The notes: generated by a model from the letters alone, not told the origin. A stretch of DNA of 18,936 nt from Halovenus sp. (GCA_028275145.1 JAQCNG010000263.1:1-18936); one strand, 5' to 3'. Shown: positions 1 to 8,202, numbered from the stretch's first letter. Numbers and translations are program-made.

Positions 1-25
1 GTTCTGTCGGATAAGAATACCGAGA

Positions 26-33
26 TTTTATAA
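26..33 (+). promoter_or_regulatory. TATA box of the pilus operon
   Basis: An AT-rich octamer TTTTATAA lies in an AT-rich stretch upstream of the ATPase gene. An archaeal start site about 25 nt downstream would fall near 54-58 and give a short leader of about 20 nt. That leader carries GGAGG at 68-72, five bases before the ATG at 78. The upstream ATG at 65 reads into a stop after six codons, so the Shine-Dalgarno-like motif supports 78 as the start. This is inferred from sequence only. Confidence 0.5.
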
Positions 34-77
34 CCCATCACGCATCATTTGAGGAGTAAGTTCAATGGGAGGGTGTC

Positions 78-2441
78 ATGGTTGAGAGAGAGAGGTTGCC
101 ACAGAGTCGGCTCGAGGTACCGGAGCGGATAGACGAGCAGTCGTTTTTCACGCTCCCGGATGGGACACCGACGCTGGCGGGACACGCCGACCTGGAGGCG
201 GTGGTGCCAAACGAGGAGAAGGCGGACCTGCAGGAACTGGAGCGGTACTGGGTGAACAAGCCCTTCGCGTTCGTCGTGGTCTACCGGAACGTCGTCCAGC
301 AGGAGGACCGCTACTATCTGGTGGAGCCGTCACTGAGCGACACCGAGCGGGCGCTGACGGATTTTCTCGCCGACAAACTCAAACTCAGCATCGACTACGA
401 CGCGGTTGCGCTCGACACCTCACCGACCGACCGCGCGGAGGTGGTGCGCGACGAGACGATCCGGTTGATGCAGCGGTACAACCTGCTGTCGGCCGATTTC
501 GCCAGCCAGCGGGAGGGTATCGGCGGGCGAGTAAAGGGGTGGCTCATCTCGGCGCTGCGCCGGCGGGCCGAGCGGCAGGCCCGCAGTGACGACACCGTCG
601 ACCCGGTGCCCGTGGACCGCGACCCCGACAGCGGTGAGCGACAGTCGCTGTCCGACGACCAGGTCGAGACGCTGGTCTACTATCTGGTGCGTGATTTCAT
701 CCGCTACGACCGCATCGACGGGCTGAAACACGACGTGAACATCGAGGACATCTCCTGTGACGGCTACAACGAACCCGTGTTCGTCCACCACACGAACTAC
801 GGGCAGTTGCTGACCAACATCACGTTCGGCGAGGACGAACTCGACGAGTTCGTCATCGAACTCGCCCAGCGCGCCCGAAAGGGCATCAGCAAGCGCCAGC
901 CAAACGTCGACGCGACCCTGGAGGACGGCTCCCGCGCGCAGTTGACCCTCGGTCGGGAGGTCAGCGACCGCGGGACGAACTTCACCATCCGCCAGTTCAA
1001 GGAGGTGCCGTTCACGCCGGTTGACCTCGTTGCCTGGGAGACCTACTCGCTCTCGCAGATGGTGTATCTGTGGCTGGCAGTCGAGAGCGGCAAGAGCATG
1101 GTCATCGCCGGCGGGACCGCCTCGGGAAAGACCACGACGCTGAATGCGCTGTCCCTGTTTATCCCATCCGACACCAAACTCGTCTCAATCGAGGACACCC
1201 GTGAACTGCTGATGCCCCAGCGCAACTGGGTGCCGACCACCACGCGCGAGGCGTTCCGGTCGGACGACGGCAGCGCAATCGACGAGTTCGAACTGCTCGA
1301 GGACGCCCTGCGCAAGCGTCCGGACTACATCATCATGGGCGAGGTTCGCGGCGAGGAGGGGCGGACGCTGTTCCAGGCGATGAACACCGGTCACACCGTC
1401 TGCACGACGTTCCACGCGAAGTCCCCGAAGGAGGTCATCCGGCGGTTCACAGAGGAGCCAATCAGCGTCGCGAGTTCCATGTTCGGGGCCGTGGACATCG
1501 TCGTGAACCAGGAGTCGACGGCGGTGGACGGCCAGCAGGTGCGGCGGTCGACAGGGGTCGTCGAGATAGACGAGTACGACGCACAGGCCGAGGAGTTCGT
1601 CGTCGACCGGACCTACGACTGGGACAGCGTCACCGACGAGATTCGCCCGACCACGACGACCACCACAGACCTGATGGAGGAGGTGCGCCTCGACAACGGC
1701 TGGACGCCGGAGCAGTTCCGGCGCGAGTGGCGCCGGCGGGAGGCGCTGCTCGCCTATCTCATCCGCGAGGGGGTCGACACGTACGCGGGTGTGGCCGCGA
1801 CGATTCAGGCGTACACCCACAGCCCCGACCTCACGATGTCGCTGGTCAGTCGGGACGAACTGGCCGACCGCATCGGCGAACTCACCACTATGCGGACAAT
1901 CGACATCGACGTCGACGACGAGATCGAGGAACTCGTGCCCCGCCCGACCCCAGGCGACGACCTGCGTGAGGAGGTCGAGTCTGTTCTCGACGGTGCGAGC
2001 GACCTGCTCGAGGAGTACGACACCGGACAGCACCGAACCGACACGGACCGGATGAAACGAACACCGGGCGACACGCCAGGAGGTGACAGAAGACAAACCG
2101 ACACGCCGGGAGGTGACAGAAGACAAACCGACACGCCGGGAGGTGACAGAACGTGGAACAGGACAGCCGAGAACGGCGAGTTCACCGATGCCTGGGAGCG
2201 CCCCGACGCCGGGCAGGACAGTGCCGAGCGCGACAGGTCGAGGAGAGATGGGAACGGCGGTGGGGGCGGGTCGAGTGGCGCGGCCGGCGGAGAGGGTGCG
2301 ACGCCGGACGAACACCCCGGACGGAGCGACGTCGACGGGACCGGGACAGACACCGACCGGCGCGATGAGTCGGACGGAATCACCCGGGTGCCCTCCCCGG
2401 AGCCACCGGCCGACCGGGACGGCGAGGAGGACCGGAGGTAA
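78..2441 (+). CDS. Type II/IV secretion system ATPase (PilB/GspE family)
   Basis: This is the cytoplasmic hexameric ATPase that powers assembly of archaeal type IV pili or related filaments. The 787-residue product has an N-terminal domain (about 1-300) and a GspE-type core: Walker A GGTASGKTT at about 345-353, an Asp box (SIEDTREL, about 370), Walker B around PDYIIMGEVRGEE (415-427) and a His box (MNTGHTVCTTFHA, 435-447). All catalytic elements look intact. After about residue 655 the protein becomes a low-complexity hydrophilic tail: three copies of a 10-residue DTPGGDRRQT repeat (665-692), then a Gly/Ser-rich stretch and an acidic Asp/Arg end. The tail makes it longer than a minimal PilB. 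It is first in a five-gene operon, and the TadC-like gene starts 6 bases after its stop. Family assignment is secure. Which filament it builds (adhesion pilus or other) cannot be told from sequence. Confidence 0.95.
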   Translation: MVERERLPQSRLEVPERIDEQSFFTLPDGTPTLAGHADLEAVVPNEEKADLQELERYWVNKPFAFVVVYRNVVQQEDRYYLVEPSLSDTERALTDFLADKLKLSIDYDAVALDTSPTDRAEVVRDETIRLMQRYNLLSADFASQREGIGGRVKGWLISALRRRAERQARSDDTVDPVPVDRDPDSGERQSLSDDQVETLVYYLVRDFIRYDRIDGLKHDVNIEDISCDGYNEPVFVHHTNYGQLLTNITFGEDELDEFVIELAQRARKGISKRQPNVDATLEDGSRAQLTLGREVSDRGTNFTIRQFKEVPFTPVDLVAWETYSLSQMVYLWLAVESGKSMVIAGGTASGKTTTLNALSLFIPSDTKLVSIEDTRELLMPQRNWVPTTTREAFRSDDGSAIDEFELLEDALRKRPDYIIMGEVRGEEGRTLFQAMNTGHTVCTTFHAKSPKEVIRRFTEEPISVASSMFGAVDIVVNQESTAVDGQQVRRSTGVVEIDEYDAQAEEFVVDRTYDWDSVTDEIRPTTTTTTDLMEEVRLDNGWTPEQFRREWRRREALLAYLIREGVDTYAGVAATIQAYTHSPDLTMSLVSRDELADRIGELTTMRTIDIDVDDEIEELVPRPTPGDDLREEVESVLDGASDLLEEYDTGQHRTDTDRMKRTPGDTPGGDRRQTDTPGGDRRQTDTPGGDRTWNRTAENGEFTDAWERPDAGQDSAERDRSRRDGNGGGGGSSGAAGGEGATPDEHPGRSDVDGTGTDTDRRDESDGITRVPSPEPPADRDGEEDRR
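2071..2152 (+). repeat. 30-bp in-frame tandem repeat, about 2.7 copies
   Basis: Units at 2071-2100 and 2101-2130 differ by one base, and a third partial unit at 2131-2150 is identical to the second. The period is exactly ten codons, so copy-number changes would keep the reading frame. It encodes the DTPGGDRRQT repeats in the disordered tail of the PilB-like ATPase. The near identity of the copies suggests recent slippage or duplication. Confidence 0.95.
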
Positions 2442-2447
2442 CAGCGT

Positions 2448-4544
2448 ATGACGCTCGAACGCCGCGACGACCCGACGCGTGCGACGGGGACGGGGCGGTA
2501 CGGCGAGGATGTCGCCGAGCAGGTCGACCAGGGCCAGTTCCACCAGCGCGTCGCACTCGTGCTCTCGCAGGTGTTTCACCCGGTGTACAGCTACCTGTTC
2601 GCCGGCCGCGGTCACTTTGTTAGCCGACTCGAACTGCGGCTTGCACAGGCGAAGGTGTCGACACCGGTCGAGATATACCTCTCGAACGCGCTCGCGCTCG
2701 GGAGTTTCCTCGGTGCGGTCGTCGGCGGTGGGTTTGGCACACTCACACTCGCAGTGCTGGGGCGGCCGGGACTGCCGTCGGCGCTGACGCCCCCGGAGAC
2801 CGGGTGGGGCGAGGCGGTCGGGGCCGGGCTCTCGGTGCTCGGACACAGCCTCTTTGTCGGGTCGTGGCTGACTCTGTTCGGCGTGCTCGGGTTGCTCACC
2901 GGCCTCGCAGTTGCCATCTACTACCCCTCGATGCACATCTACCGGCGCCGGCGCGAGGTCAACCTGGTGTTGCCCGACGTCGTCGGGTTCATGTACTCGC
3001 TGTCTGTCGGCGGGATGGACACCCTCGACATCTTCAGCGCCGTCGCCGAGTCCGAGGAGACGTACGGCGAGGCCGCCGTCGAGTTCCAGCAACTCACCCA
3101 CGAGATCGACTACTTCAACGTGGACTACCAGACTGCCGTCGAGAACGTCGCCCGCACCACCCCGAGCGACGACCTCTCGAAGTTCCTGATAGATATGCTC
3201 TCGGTGATAAACAGCGGCGGCGACCTCACAGACTTTCTCGAAACCGAGAAACAACACCAGATAGAGACGCGCCGCCGGAACCAGAAGGACCTGCTCAACA
3301 CCCTGGAGGTGTTCGGCGAGGTGTACATCTCGCTGACGGTGCTCCCACTGATTCTCATCGTCGTGCTCGTCATCATGGCGCTGCTGGGCGATGCACAGCT
3401 GCTCCTGTTGCTGGTGACTGTCTACGTGGTGTTGCCGGCACTGAACGCGATGTACTTTCTCGCGGTGAGCATGACCGTACAGGACGACGTCGGCACGGGC
3501 CGTCTCGACCCGGACGACGAGGCAGTCGCGGCCGTCTCCCGGAGAGGGAGTGTCCGCGACCTCGGGGTGGTCGACGCACACGTCCGTGCGCGACCCGGCG
3601 AGCAGTTTCTCCACCGCATCCGGGCCGCCGAGTTCCGCCACCGGCTCTCGGAGTTGCTCGCCGACCCGCTCGCCTTCTTCCGGACGTCACCGCAGTACAC
3701 CCTCGCAGTGACGGTGCCACTCGCGGGCCTGTCACTCGCTGTCTTGCTGGCCCAGGGTGTCGCCGAACCGAGCAGGGCGGCGATGGAACAGCGGAGCCTC
3801 AGCCAGTCGTTTGTCTGGCTCGGACTGCCGCTCCTGACGACCGGAATCCCCCTCGCCGTGTTCTACGAGTGGCGGGCACGCACCATCGCTACCGTTACCG
3901 ACACGCTCACCTCGGACCTGCGGAAACTCGCAAACGCGAACGCCACCGGCCAGCCACTGCTCGAGTCTATCCGCATCACCGGCGAGGACAACGACACCCG
4001 TCTCGGGCAGGAACTCACGAGGATGTACAAGCGGGTGACCTTCGGCAGTTCACTCGGGACCGTGCTGATCGAGTTCAACAACAGGTATCGCATTCCGCGG
4101 CTCGCCCGGTCGGTCACGCTCGTCGAGAGAGCCCAGGAGACGAGCGACCAGATCACCGACGTGCTGACGACGGCGGCCGACCTCTCGGAGATAGAGGACG
4201 ACCTCGAACGCGAGAAACGAACCCGGACCCGGATGCAGGTGGTCGTCATCGGTATCAGCTTCGTCGTGTTCGTCGCGGTGTTGCTGATGCTCGAGGAGTT
4301 TTTCATCGAGACTATCGTCGACGTGATGGGCGAGAGCGAGGACACCGAGGTGGTCAACATCGGTTCGCTGGAGCCGTCCCTGCTCTCGATGCTGTACCTG
4401 CACGCGGCGCTCATCCAGGGCTGCTGTGCGGGGCTCATCTGTGGCTACGTCCAGACCGGGCAGGCCTACACCGGGCTGAAATACGCTATCGGCTTCGTCG
4501 GGTTCACCTTCCTCGCCTGGGCAACCGTCGGTGTCCTGTTCTGA
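2448..4544 (+). CDS. Type II secretion system F family protein (TadC/PilC-like membrane platform)
   Basis: This is the integral-membrane platform of the archaeal pilus machine, partnering the ATPase encoded just upstream. The 698-residue product holds two T2SSF/TadC-type halves. The first has hydrophobic segments at about 82-104, 128-158, 293-313 and 316-340 around a cytoplasmic helical domain (about 165-290). The second repeats the plan, ending with spans in the last 150 residues (VVVIGISFVVFVAVLLML and the C-terminal group). A charged loop (about 345-395) links the halves. A GGAGGT ribosome-binding motif at 2434-2439 overlaps the ATPase stop codon and fixes the ATG at 2448. The duplicated F-domain architecture is usual for haloarchaeal PilC proteins. 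The next gene begins 2 bases after its stop, so the two are surely co-transcribed. Confidence 0.94.
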   Translation: MTLERRDDPTRATGTGRYGEDVAEQVDQGQFHQRVALVLSQVFHPVYSYLFAGRGHFVSRLELRLAQAKVSTPVEIYLSNALALGSFLGAVVGGGFGTLTLAVLGRPGLPSALTPPETGWGEAVGAGLSVLGHSLFVGSWLTLFGVLGLLTGLAVAIYYPSMHIYRRRREVNLVLPDVVGFMYSLSVGGMDTLDIFSAVAESEETYGEAAVEFQQLTHEIDYFNVDYQTAVENVARTTPSDDLSKFLIDMLSVINSGGDLTDFLETEKQHQIETRRRNQKDLLNTLEVFGEVYISLTVLPLILIVVLVIMALLGDAQLLLLLVTVYVVLPALNAMYFLAVSMTVQDDVGTGRLDPDDEAVAAVSRRGSVRDLGVVDAHVRARPGEQFLHRIRAAEFRHRLSELLADPLAFFRTSPQYTLAVTVPLAGLSLAVLLAQGVAEPSRAAMEQRSLSQSFVWLGLPLLTTGIPLAVFYEWRARTIATVTDTLTSDLRKLANANATGQPLLESIRITGEDNDTRLGQELTRMYKRVTFGSSLGTVLIEFNNRYRIPRLARSVTLVERAQETSDQITDVLTTAADLSEIEDDLEREKRTRTRMQVVVIGISFVVFVAVLLMLEEFFIETIVDVMGESEDTEVVNIGSLEPSLLSMLYLHAALIQGCCAGLICGYVQTGQAYTGLKYAIGFVGFTFLAWATVGVLF

Positions 4545-4546
4545 CC

Positions 4547-5143
4547 ATGACCGGCATCGACTCCGCCGAGACGGCCGGCCGCGTCGAGGGCTCCGGGACA
4601 CCCAGCGGGTCCAGCGAGCAGGCCGGACCCGGAGCGACACGCACCGACCGGGGGCAGGCCGAGCAGATAGACTTCCTCAACGGCATAGTGATTCTGCTCT
4701 TCGGGGTCGGGCTCTTTTTTGCCGGCGGGAGCGTCCTGTTGAGCATCGGTGTGGATTCGAGTCCGGACCGTGAGGGTGCGGCGCTGAACGCCGACCAGCG
4801 ACTCGTCGAGGACCTGCTGGTCGGTGATATCGAGGACACACAACTCGACCGGGACTGTGTCGACGCCTACTTCCGGATGAACGCGAGTGGTGTCTGCACC
4901 CGCGCGAGCGGCGTCGTCGACGGCTCCGGTGACGAACAGCGGTGGCTCAGACACTCGCTCGGACTGGAGACGAAACTGGGGGTGAACGTCACCGTGGTCG
5001 ACAACGGGAGCGTCGTCACCAGTAACGGGACCGCCTACAGCCTCGGCCCGTCACCGCCGCCCGACGTGGCGGTGTTCGAGTCGAACCGCTTCGTCACGTT
5101 CGGCGATGGCGAGTACCACACAGTCTTCGTGAGGGTGTGGTGA
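4547..5143 (+). CDS. Pilin-like single-span protein, first of three in the pilus operon
   Basis: This 198-residue protein has no function I can name. Residues 1-34 are hydrophilic. Arg35-Gly36 then precedes QAEQIDF and one hydrophobic segment (about 42-66, NGIVILLFGVGLFFAGG), which fits a class III (prepilin peptidase) signal with a hydrophobic stalk starting a few residues after the cut. The remaining 130 residues would lie outside the cell and contain four N-x-S/T sequons (NASG, NVTV, NGSV, NGTA) and two Cys. The ATG at 4547 is two bases after the TadC-like stop. An upstream extension of the frame is only antisense-like shadow of the TadC-like gene. Its place directly after pilB-pilC genes suggests a minor pilin or pseudopilin. 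The processing site is inferred. Confidence 0.85.
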   Translation: MTGIDSAETAGRVEGSGTPSGSSEQAGPGATRTDRGQAEQIDFLNGIVILLFGVGLFFAGGSVLLSIGVDSSPDREGAALNADQRLVEDLLVGDIEDTQLDRDCVDAYFRMNASGVCTRASGVVDGSGDEQRWLRHSLGLETKLGVNVTVVDNGSVVTSNGTAYSLGPSPPPDVAVFESNRFVTFGDGEYHTVFVRVW

Positions 5144-5145
5144 CG

Positions 5146-5847
5146 ATGTCGGACAGCTGTTGCTCACCACAGACTGGCGGGCGGACCGGAGACAACGGGA
5201 GCGGGCGCACCCTGCGGAGCGACAGCCGCGGTGTGCAGTGGACGCTGGAGGCGTTTCTGGCAGTGATGCTGTTGCTCTCGGCGCTGGTGGTGGTCGCCGC
5301 GGTGCTCCCGGTCGGGACCCAGCAGGCCGAGGCAGAGCTCGCGGCAACCCAACTCCAGCAGGCCGGCGACGACGTGCTGCGTCTCGCCGGGGCCGAGGGG
5401 AACCTCACAGCGGCCCTGCTGTACTGGAACACGACCGACGACGCGTTCGTCGGCGCGGAAACCGACATCGCCGGGGGGCCTCACTACGTCACCGCCGACA
5501 GCGGCGGTGGCCACCCACTCGCAGACCTGCTCGCGGACACACTGGGTGAGCGACCAGTCGCCTACAACATCCACATCGAACACGAGACCCGCGGGGGCGG
5601 GGGGAGCGTCACCGAGCGGCGACCGGTGCTCTACCAGGGGCCACCCGGTGGCGACAGCGTGACCGCATCGGCCACCGTGTTACTGTTCGAGGACGACGTG
5701 CCCGCGGCGAGCGCCGGGGACTGCACGCTCGCGGAGCTCGACAACGGGAGCGCCTGTGGCTCTGAATCGTTCTACGCGCCGAACGTCGACCCAACGTCGA
5801 ACCGGTACAACACTGTGCAGATACAGATCGAACTCTGGAGGGCCTGA
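5146..5847 (+). CDS. Pilin-like single-span protein, second of three in the pilus operon
   Basis: A 233-residue protein of unknown exact role. A hydrophilic leader of about 29 residues, with a Cys pair at 5-6, ends in Arg28-Gly29. A hydrophobic stretch of about 25 residues follows, with Glu close to its start (VQWTLEAFLAVMLLLSALVV), the layout of a prepilin-peptidase substrate. The remaining part is polar with Gly-rich loops (TRGGGGS near 150), an N-x-S sequon (DNGSA) and two Cys (DCTLAEL, SACGSES) that could form a disulphide outside the cell. I chose the ATG at 5146, two bases after the previous stop. Two in-frame GTG codons at 5137 and 5140 overlap the previous gene and a GAGGGTG motif sits just upstream. 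Probably a minor pilin-like component. Confidence 0.85.
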   Translation: MSDSCCSPQTGGRTGDNGSGRTLRSDSRGVQWTLEAFLAVMLLLSALVVVAAVLPVGTQQAEAELAATQLQQAGDDVLRLAGAEGNLTAALLYWNTTDDAFVGAETDIAGGPHYVTADSGGGHPLADLLADTLGERPVAYNIHIEHETRGGGGSVTERRPVLYQGPPGGDSVTASATVLLFEDDVPAASAGDCTLAELDNGSACGSESFYAPNVDPTSNRYNTVQIQIELWRA

Positions 5848-5851
5848 GACG

Positions 5852-6739
5852 ATGCGAACAGAGACACAGACAACAGATTGCACAGACGCGTCGGACGGTC
5901 CACACCTGGCGAGACTCCGGGCGGTCACCGGGGGCTTCAGAGCTTCCGAGCGCGGTGTCTCGCACGTGGTCGGGGTGGTGCTCGTTCTCGCCATCGTGCT
6001 GGCGGGTGTGGTTTCCATCGTGGGGTTCGGCGTCACGGGGCTCTCGGACAGCACCACCGACGTGTCGGACACCGCCGTCGAGCGGGACCTCACGGGGTTC
6101 GCACGGGCGGTCGACAGCGCGGCGGTCCACAGCGACAGCGCCGCCGGCACAACGACCGTGGAGATGTCGGTGGCAGAGATGGCAGAGAGCGACGCGTCGC
6201 TGGCAGTCGATGGGGACGCTGGCAGGCTGTCGCTGACCCTGGAAAACGGGAGCAGCCAACAGGAGCTGGTGAACACGTCGCTGGGTCTCGTCGAGTACCG
6301 CAACCCCCGCAGCGAGAGCCGCATCGCCTACCAGTCGGGGCTGGTCCTCTCGGCGCCCGACGCGCGTGCGACGCCGGCGGTTATCCGGGCGAACGACATC
6401 TCCCACCGGAGGGCCGGGAACGCCGAATCGCTCACGCTGCACGTCCTCCGACTGACCGGAACGGTGTGGGTCGACCGGCAGCTCGAACTGTCTGCCGGGG
6501 CAACCGACGACCTGTCCCCCGAGGTGCTCGTCGGAGACGGGGCACCACAGACCGACCTGGTGTTGCGCGTCGACTCGACGTACAGCGAGGGGTGGGAACT
6601 CGCACTCCGGGACGCGCTCCCGGCCGACCGGACCGAGTTCAGCCACAGCGGAACCGAACTCGAGGTTGTCTACGAGGTTCCCGACGAGGGGCTGTTTCTG
6701 CACGCCTACCGCCACGAGGTGACCGTCGGTGGGCAGTAA
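5852..6739 (+). CDS. Archaeal type IV pilin-like protein, third of three in the pilus operon
   Basis: A 295-residue protein with the classic haloarchaeal pilin N terminus: Arg34-Gly35 followed by VSHVVGVVLVLAIVLAGVVS (36-55), resembling the N-terminal domain of archaellin and type IV pilins. Cleavage between Gly35 and Val36 would be the expected PibD site. At 35 residues the leader is long compared with ordinary pilins. The extracellular part (about 65-295) is large and rich in Thr, Ser, Asp and Glu, and carries N-x-S/T sequons (ENGSS, VNTS). The ATG at 5852 follows the preceding stop by four bases and a GGAGGG motif at 5836-5841. It is the last gene of the operon. Its large ectodomain suggests a tip or minor subunit rather than the main pilin, but that is inference. 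Confidence 0.88.
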   Translation: MRTETQTTDCTDASDGPHLARLRAVTGGFRASERGVSHVVGVVLVLAIVLAGVVSIVGFGVTGLSDSTTDVSDTAVERDLTGFARAVDSAAVHSDSAAGTTTVEMSVAEMAESDASLAVDGDAGRLSLTLENGSSQQELVNTSLGLVEYRNPRSESRIAYQSGLVLSAPDARATPAVIRANDISHRRAGNAESLTLHVLRLTGTVWVDRQLELSAGATDDLSPEVLVGDGAPQTDLVLRVDSTYSEGWELALRDALPADRTEFSHSGTELEVVYEVPDEGLFLHAYRHEVTVGGQ

Positions 6740-6829
6740 CCGGTACTCCCTGCCGGCGGTCGGCGATAGCAGAGGTTAGGTTCTACTGGTCTGGCCGGAC
6801 CGCCTCGGTTCCGGCGCCGGACGTGGCTA
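6740..6829. other. Convergent intergenic region with short palindromes
   Basis: Ninety bases lie between the end of the pilus operon and the oppositely transcribed DUF3006 gene. They contain GGTC/GACC arms at 6788-6791 and 6798-6801 and the perfect palindrome CCGGCGCCGG at 6811-6820. They could act in termination from either side, but there is no convincing T-run on either strand. Confidence 0.3.
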
Positions 6830-7129
6830 TTACTCCTCGGAGAGTCGGGTCGAGAGTCGGTCGAACCTCTCCTGGAGCGACTCCTCGCGCTCGCGGGTCG
6901 CGGGGCCGTCGGCCATCGAGACGAGTTCCCCGTCGCGAAACGTCAGCGACAGTCGTCGGCCGTCCCGGGTCTGGTCGGGCCGGTCCTCCCCCGGCGGGTC
7001 CTCGCCGGGCAGGTCCTCGACCGGCACGGTTGCCTGTTCGACCACCTCCCCGCCGTCCTCGACCAGAATAACTGCCGTGGTGTCGTCGACGACCCTGTCG
7101 ACAGTGCCGGCGAACGTTCCGTCCATCAT
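6830..7129 (-). CDS. DUF3006 domain-containing protein
   Basis: A 99-residue acidic protein matching the DUF3006 pattern: MDGTFAGTVDRVVDDTTAVILVE, then a short hydrophilic loop with repeated GEDPPGEDRP, then LSLTFRDGELVSM, and a charged C-terminal helix (EREESLQERFDRLSTRL). The family looks like a small beta-barrel, but its biochemical role is not known to me. Its start overlaps the stop of the upstream metallo-beta-lactamase gene (TGATG), so the two are translationally coupled. DUF3006 genes are commonly found beside ComEC-type MBL genes in bacteria and archaea, as seen here. The start could be either of two adjacent ATG codons (7129 or 7126). Confidence 0.9.
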   Translation of the reverse strand: MMDGTFAGTVDRVVDDTTAVILVEDGGEVVEQATVPVEDLPGEDPPGEDRPDQTRDGRRLSLTFRDGELVSMADGPATREREESLQERFDRLSTRLSEE

Positions 7130-8202
7130 CAGGTCATACGTGCCGGATACACATCAATCCCCCCGGCGAGTGCCGTTCGCCCGACACGGCCACCGCCGTG
7201 TTTCTCCGCCAGCAGGTCCATCGGGTCTGTCGAGAACGACTCGGCAGGTGTGACCTCGACAGCGGTGCCGTCTGTCGTCACGACCACGTCACCGTGGACG
7301 CCGGTCCAGTAGGTTTCGACACCACGTCCGGCGAGTCGCTCCAGCACCTCGTCGTGCGGGTGGCCGAACTGGCTGTCGTAGCCGCTCGATATCACGGCCA
7401 CCTGGGGGTCGACCGCGTCGACGAACGCCGGCGTCGAGGATGTCGAGGAGCCGTGGTGACCGGCCTGGTAGACGTCGACGTCGAGTTCGTCGGCCCACTC
7501 GGCGACCAGCCGTGTCTCGGCGGTCTGCTCGGCGTCGCCGGTCAGCAGATACCGGACGTCGCCGAACTCGACGGCGAGCGCGATGGAGTTGCGGTGGAAC
7601 CCACCGGCGCTGTCGGCCGGCGGGTTGAGCACGAGCGCCTCGACGGCCCCGGAGTCGAGAGGGAGTTCGTCGCCCTCCTCGACGAGAAGCAGTTCGTGGC
7701 CGTACGCGTCGACGGCATCGAGATACCGCTCGTAGGTCAGCGTGTCGTGGGGCTGGCCGGCGTCGTAAACTGCGCCGATACCGTTGTGCTCCTCCTCGAA
7801 GTGCTCGATGACCGCCGCGTGGCCCCCGATGTGGTCGGCGTGGGGGTGGGTCGCGACGAGATGGTCGATCCGGTCGACACCGAGCGTCTCGAGGTAGTCG
7901 ATCACCGCCTCGCCGTCGTCCCGCCAGTCGCCCGTGTCGACGAGCACCGTCTCACCCCCGGGCGTGACCAGCAGCGTCGAATCCGCCTGTCCAACGTCGA
8001 TATGATGGACCGCGAGGCTGCCGGCCGGGTTCTCACCTGCACCATCTCCCGGCACCGGGTCCGTATCGTCGGTCTGCCGGGTGTCGTCACCGCCGGTCGG
8101 TTCGCCCCCGATATCGTCTGCCGTGTCGTCGCCGGAGAGACCGGCACACCCGGAGAGCACGACCAGCACCACGACCACCCCGAGCAGTACCCAGCGTCGC
8201 AT
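7129..8202 (-). CDS. ComEC/Rec2-type metallo-beta-lactamase fold lipoprotein
   Basis: This resembles the extracellular MBL domain of the competence protein ComEC, without its membrane channel. From the chosen ATG at 8202 the 357-residue product begins MRRWVLL, a hydrophobic stretch and a lipobox LSGC (Cys19), so it should be exported and lipid-anchored. An acidic linker (20-62) follows, then the MBL domain starting HHIDVGQADSTLL. Metal ligands are visible in HPHADH (119-124), with a TGDAEQT motif and GHHGSSTSS further on. These are the hallmarks of the ComEC/Rec2 MBL group, whose domain is thought to be a nuclease or phosphodiesterase. A longer reading from 8247 would place 15 residues before the signal and is less likely. 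It is coupled to the DUF3006 gene. The substrate is unknown. DNA processing at the surface is possible. Confidence 0.9.
   Translation of the reverse strand: MRRWVLLGVVVVLVVLSGCAGLSGDDTADDIGGEPTGGDDTRQTDDTDPVPGDGAGENPAGSLAVHHIDVGQADSTLLVTPGGETVLVDTGDWRDDGEAVIDYLETLGVDRIDHLVATHPHADHIGGHAAVIEHFEEEHNGIGAVYDAGQPHDTLTYERYLDAVDAYGHELLLVEEGDELPLDSGAVEALVLNPPADSAGGFHRNSIALAVEFGDVRYLLTGDAEQTAETRLVAEWADELDVDVYQAGHHGSSTSSTPAFVDAVDPQVAVISSGYDSQFGHPHDEVLERLAGRGVETYWTGVHGDVVVTTDGTAVEVTPAESFSTDPMDLLAEKHGGGRVGRTALAGGIDVYPARMT

Noticed and set aside
2071..2152. Repeat as a possible CRISPR array
   Set aside because: Units are contiguous with no spacers and lie in-frame inside a coding gene.
1185..3641. Very long open frame on the minus strand (818 codons)
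   Set aside because: It lies antisense to the PilB-like and TadC-like genes, spans their junction, and its translation has no recognisable domain. It is a by-product of high GC content.
2804..4546. N-terminal extension of the first pilin-like frame
   Set aside because: This part is Arg/Pro-rich out-of-frame reading of the TadC-like gene. The real start is the ATG at 4547.
5878..7071. 397-codon plus-strand frame overlapping the third pilin-like gene
   Set aside because: The translation is Arg/Gly-rich, unlike acidic haloarchaeal proteins. The pilin-like reading in the other frame is clearly real.
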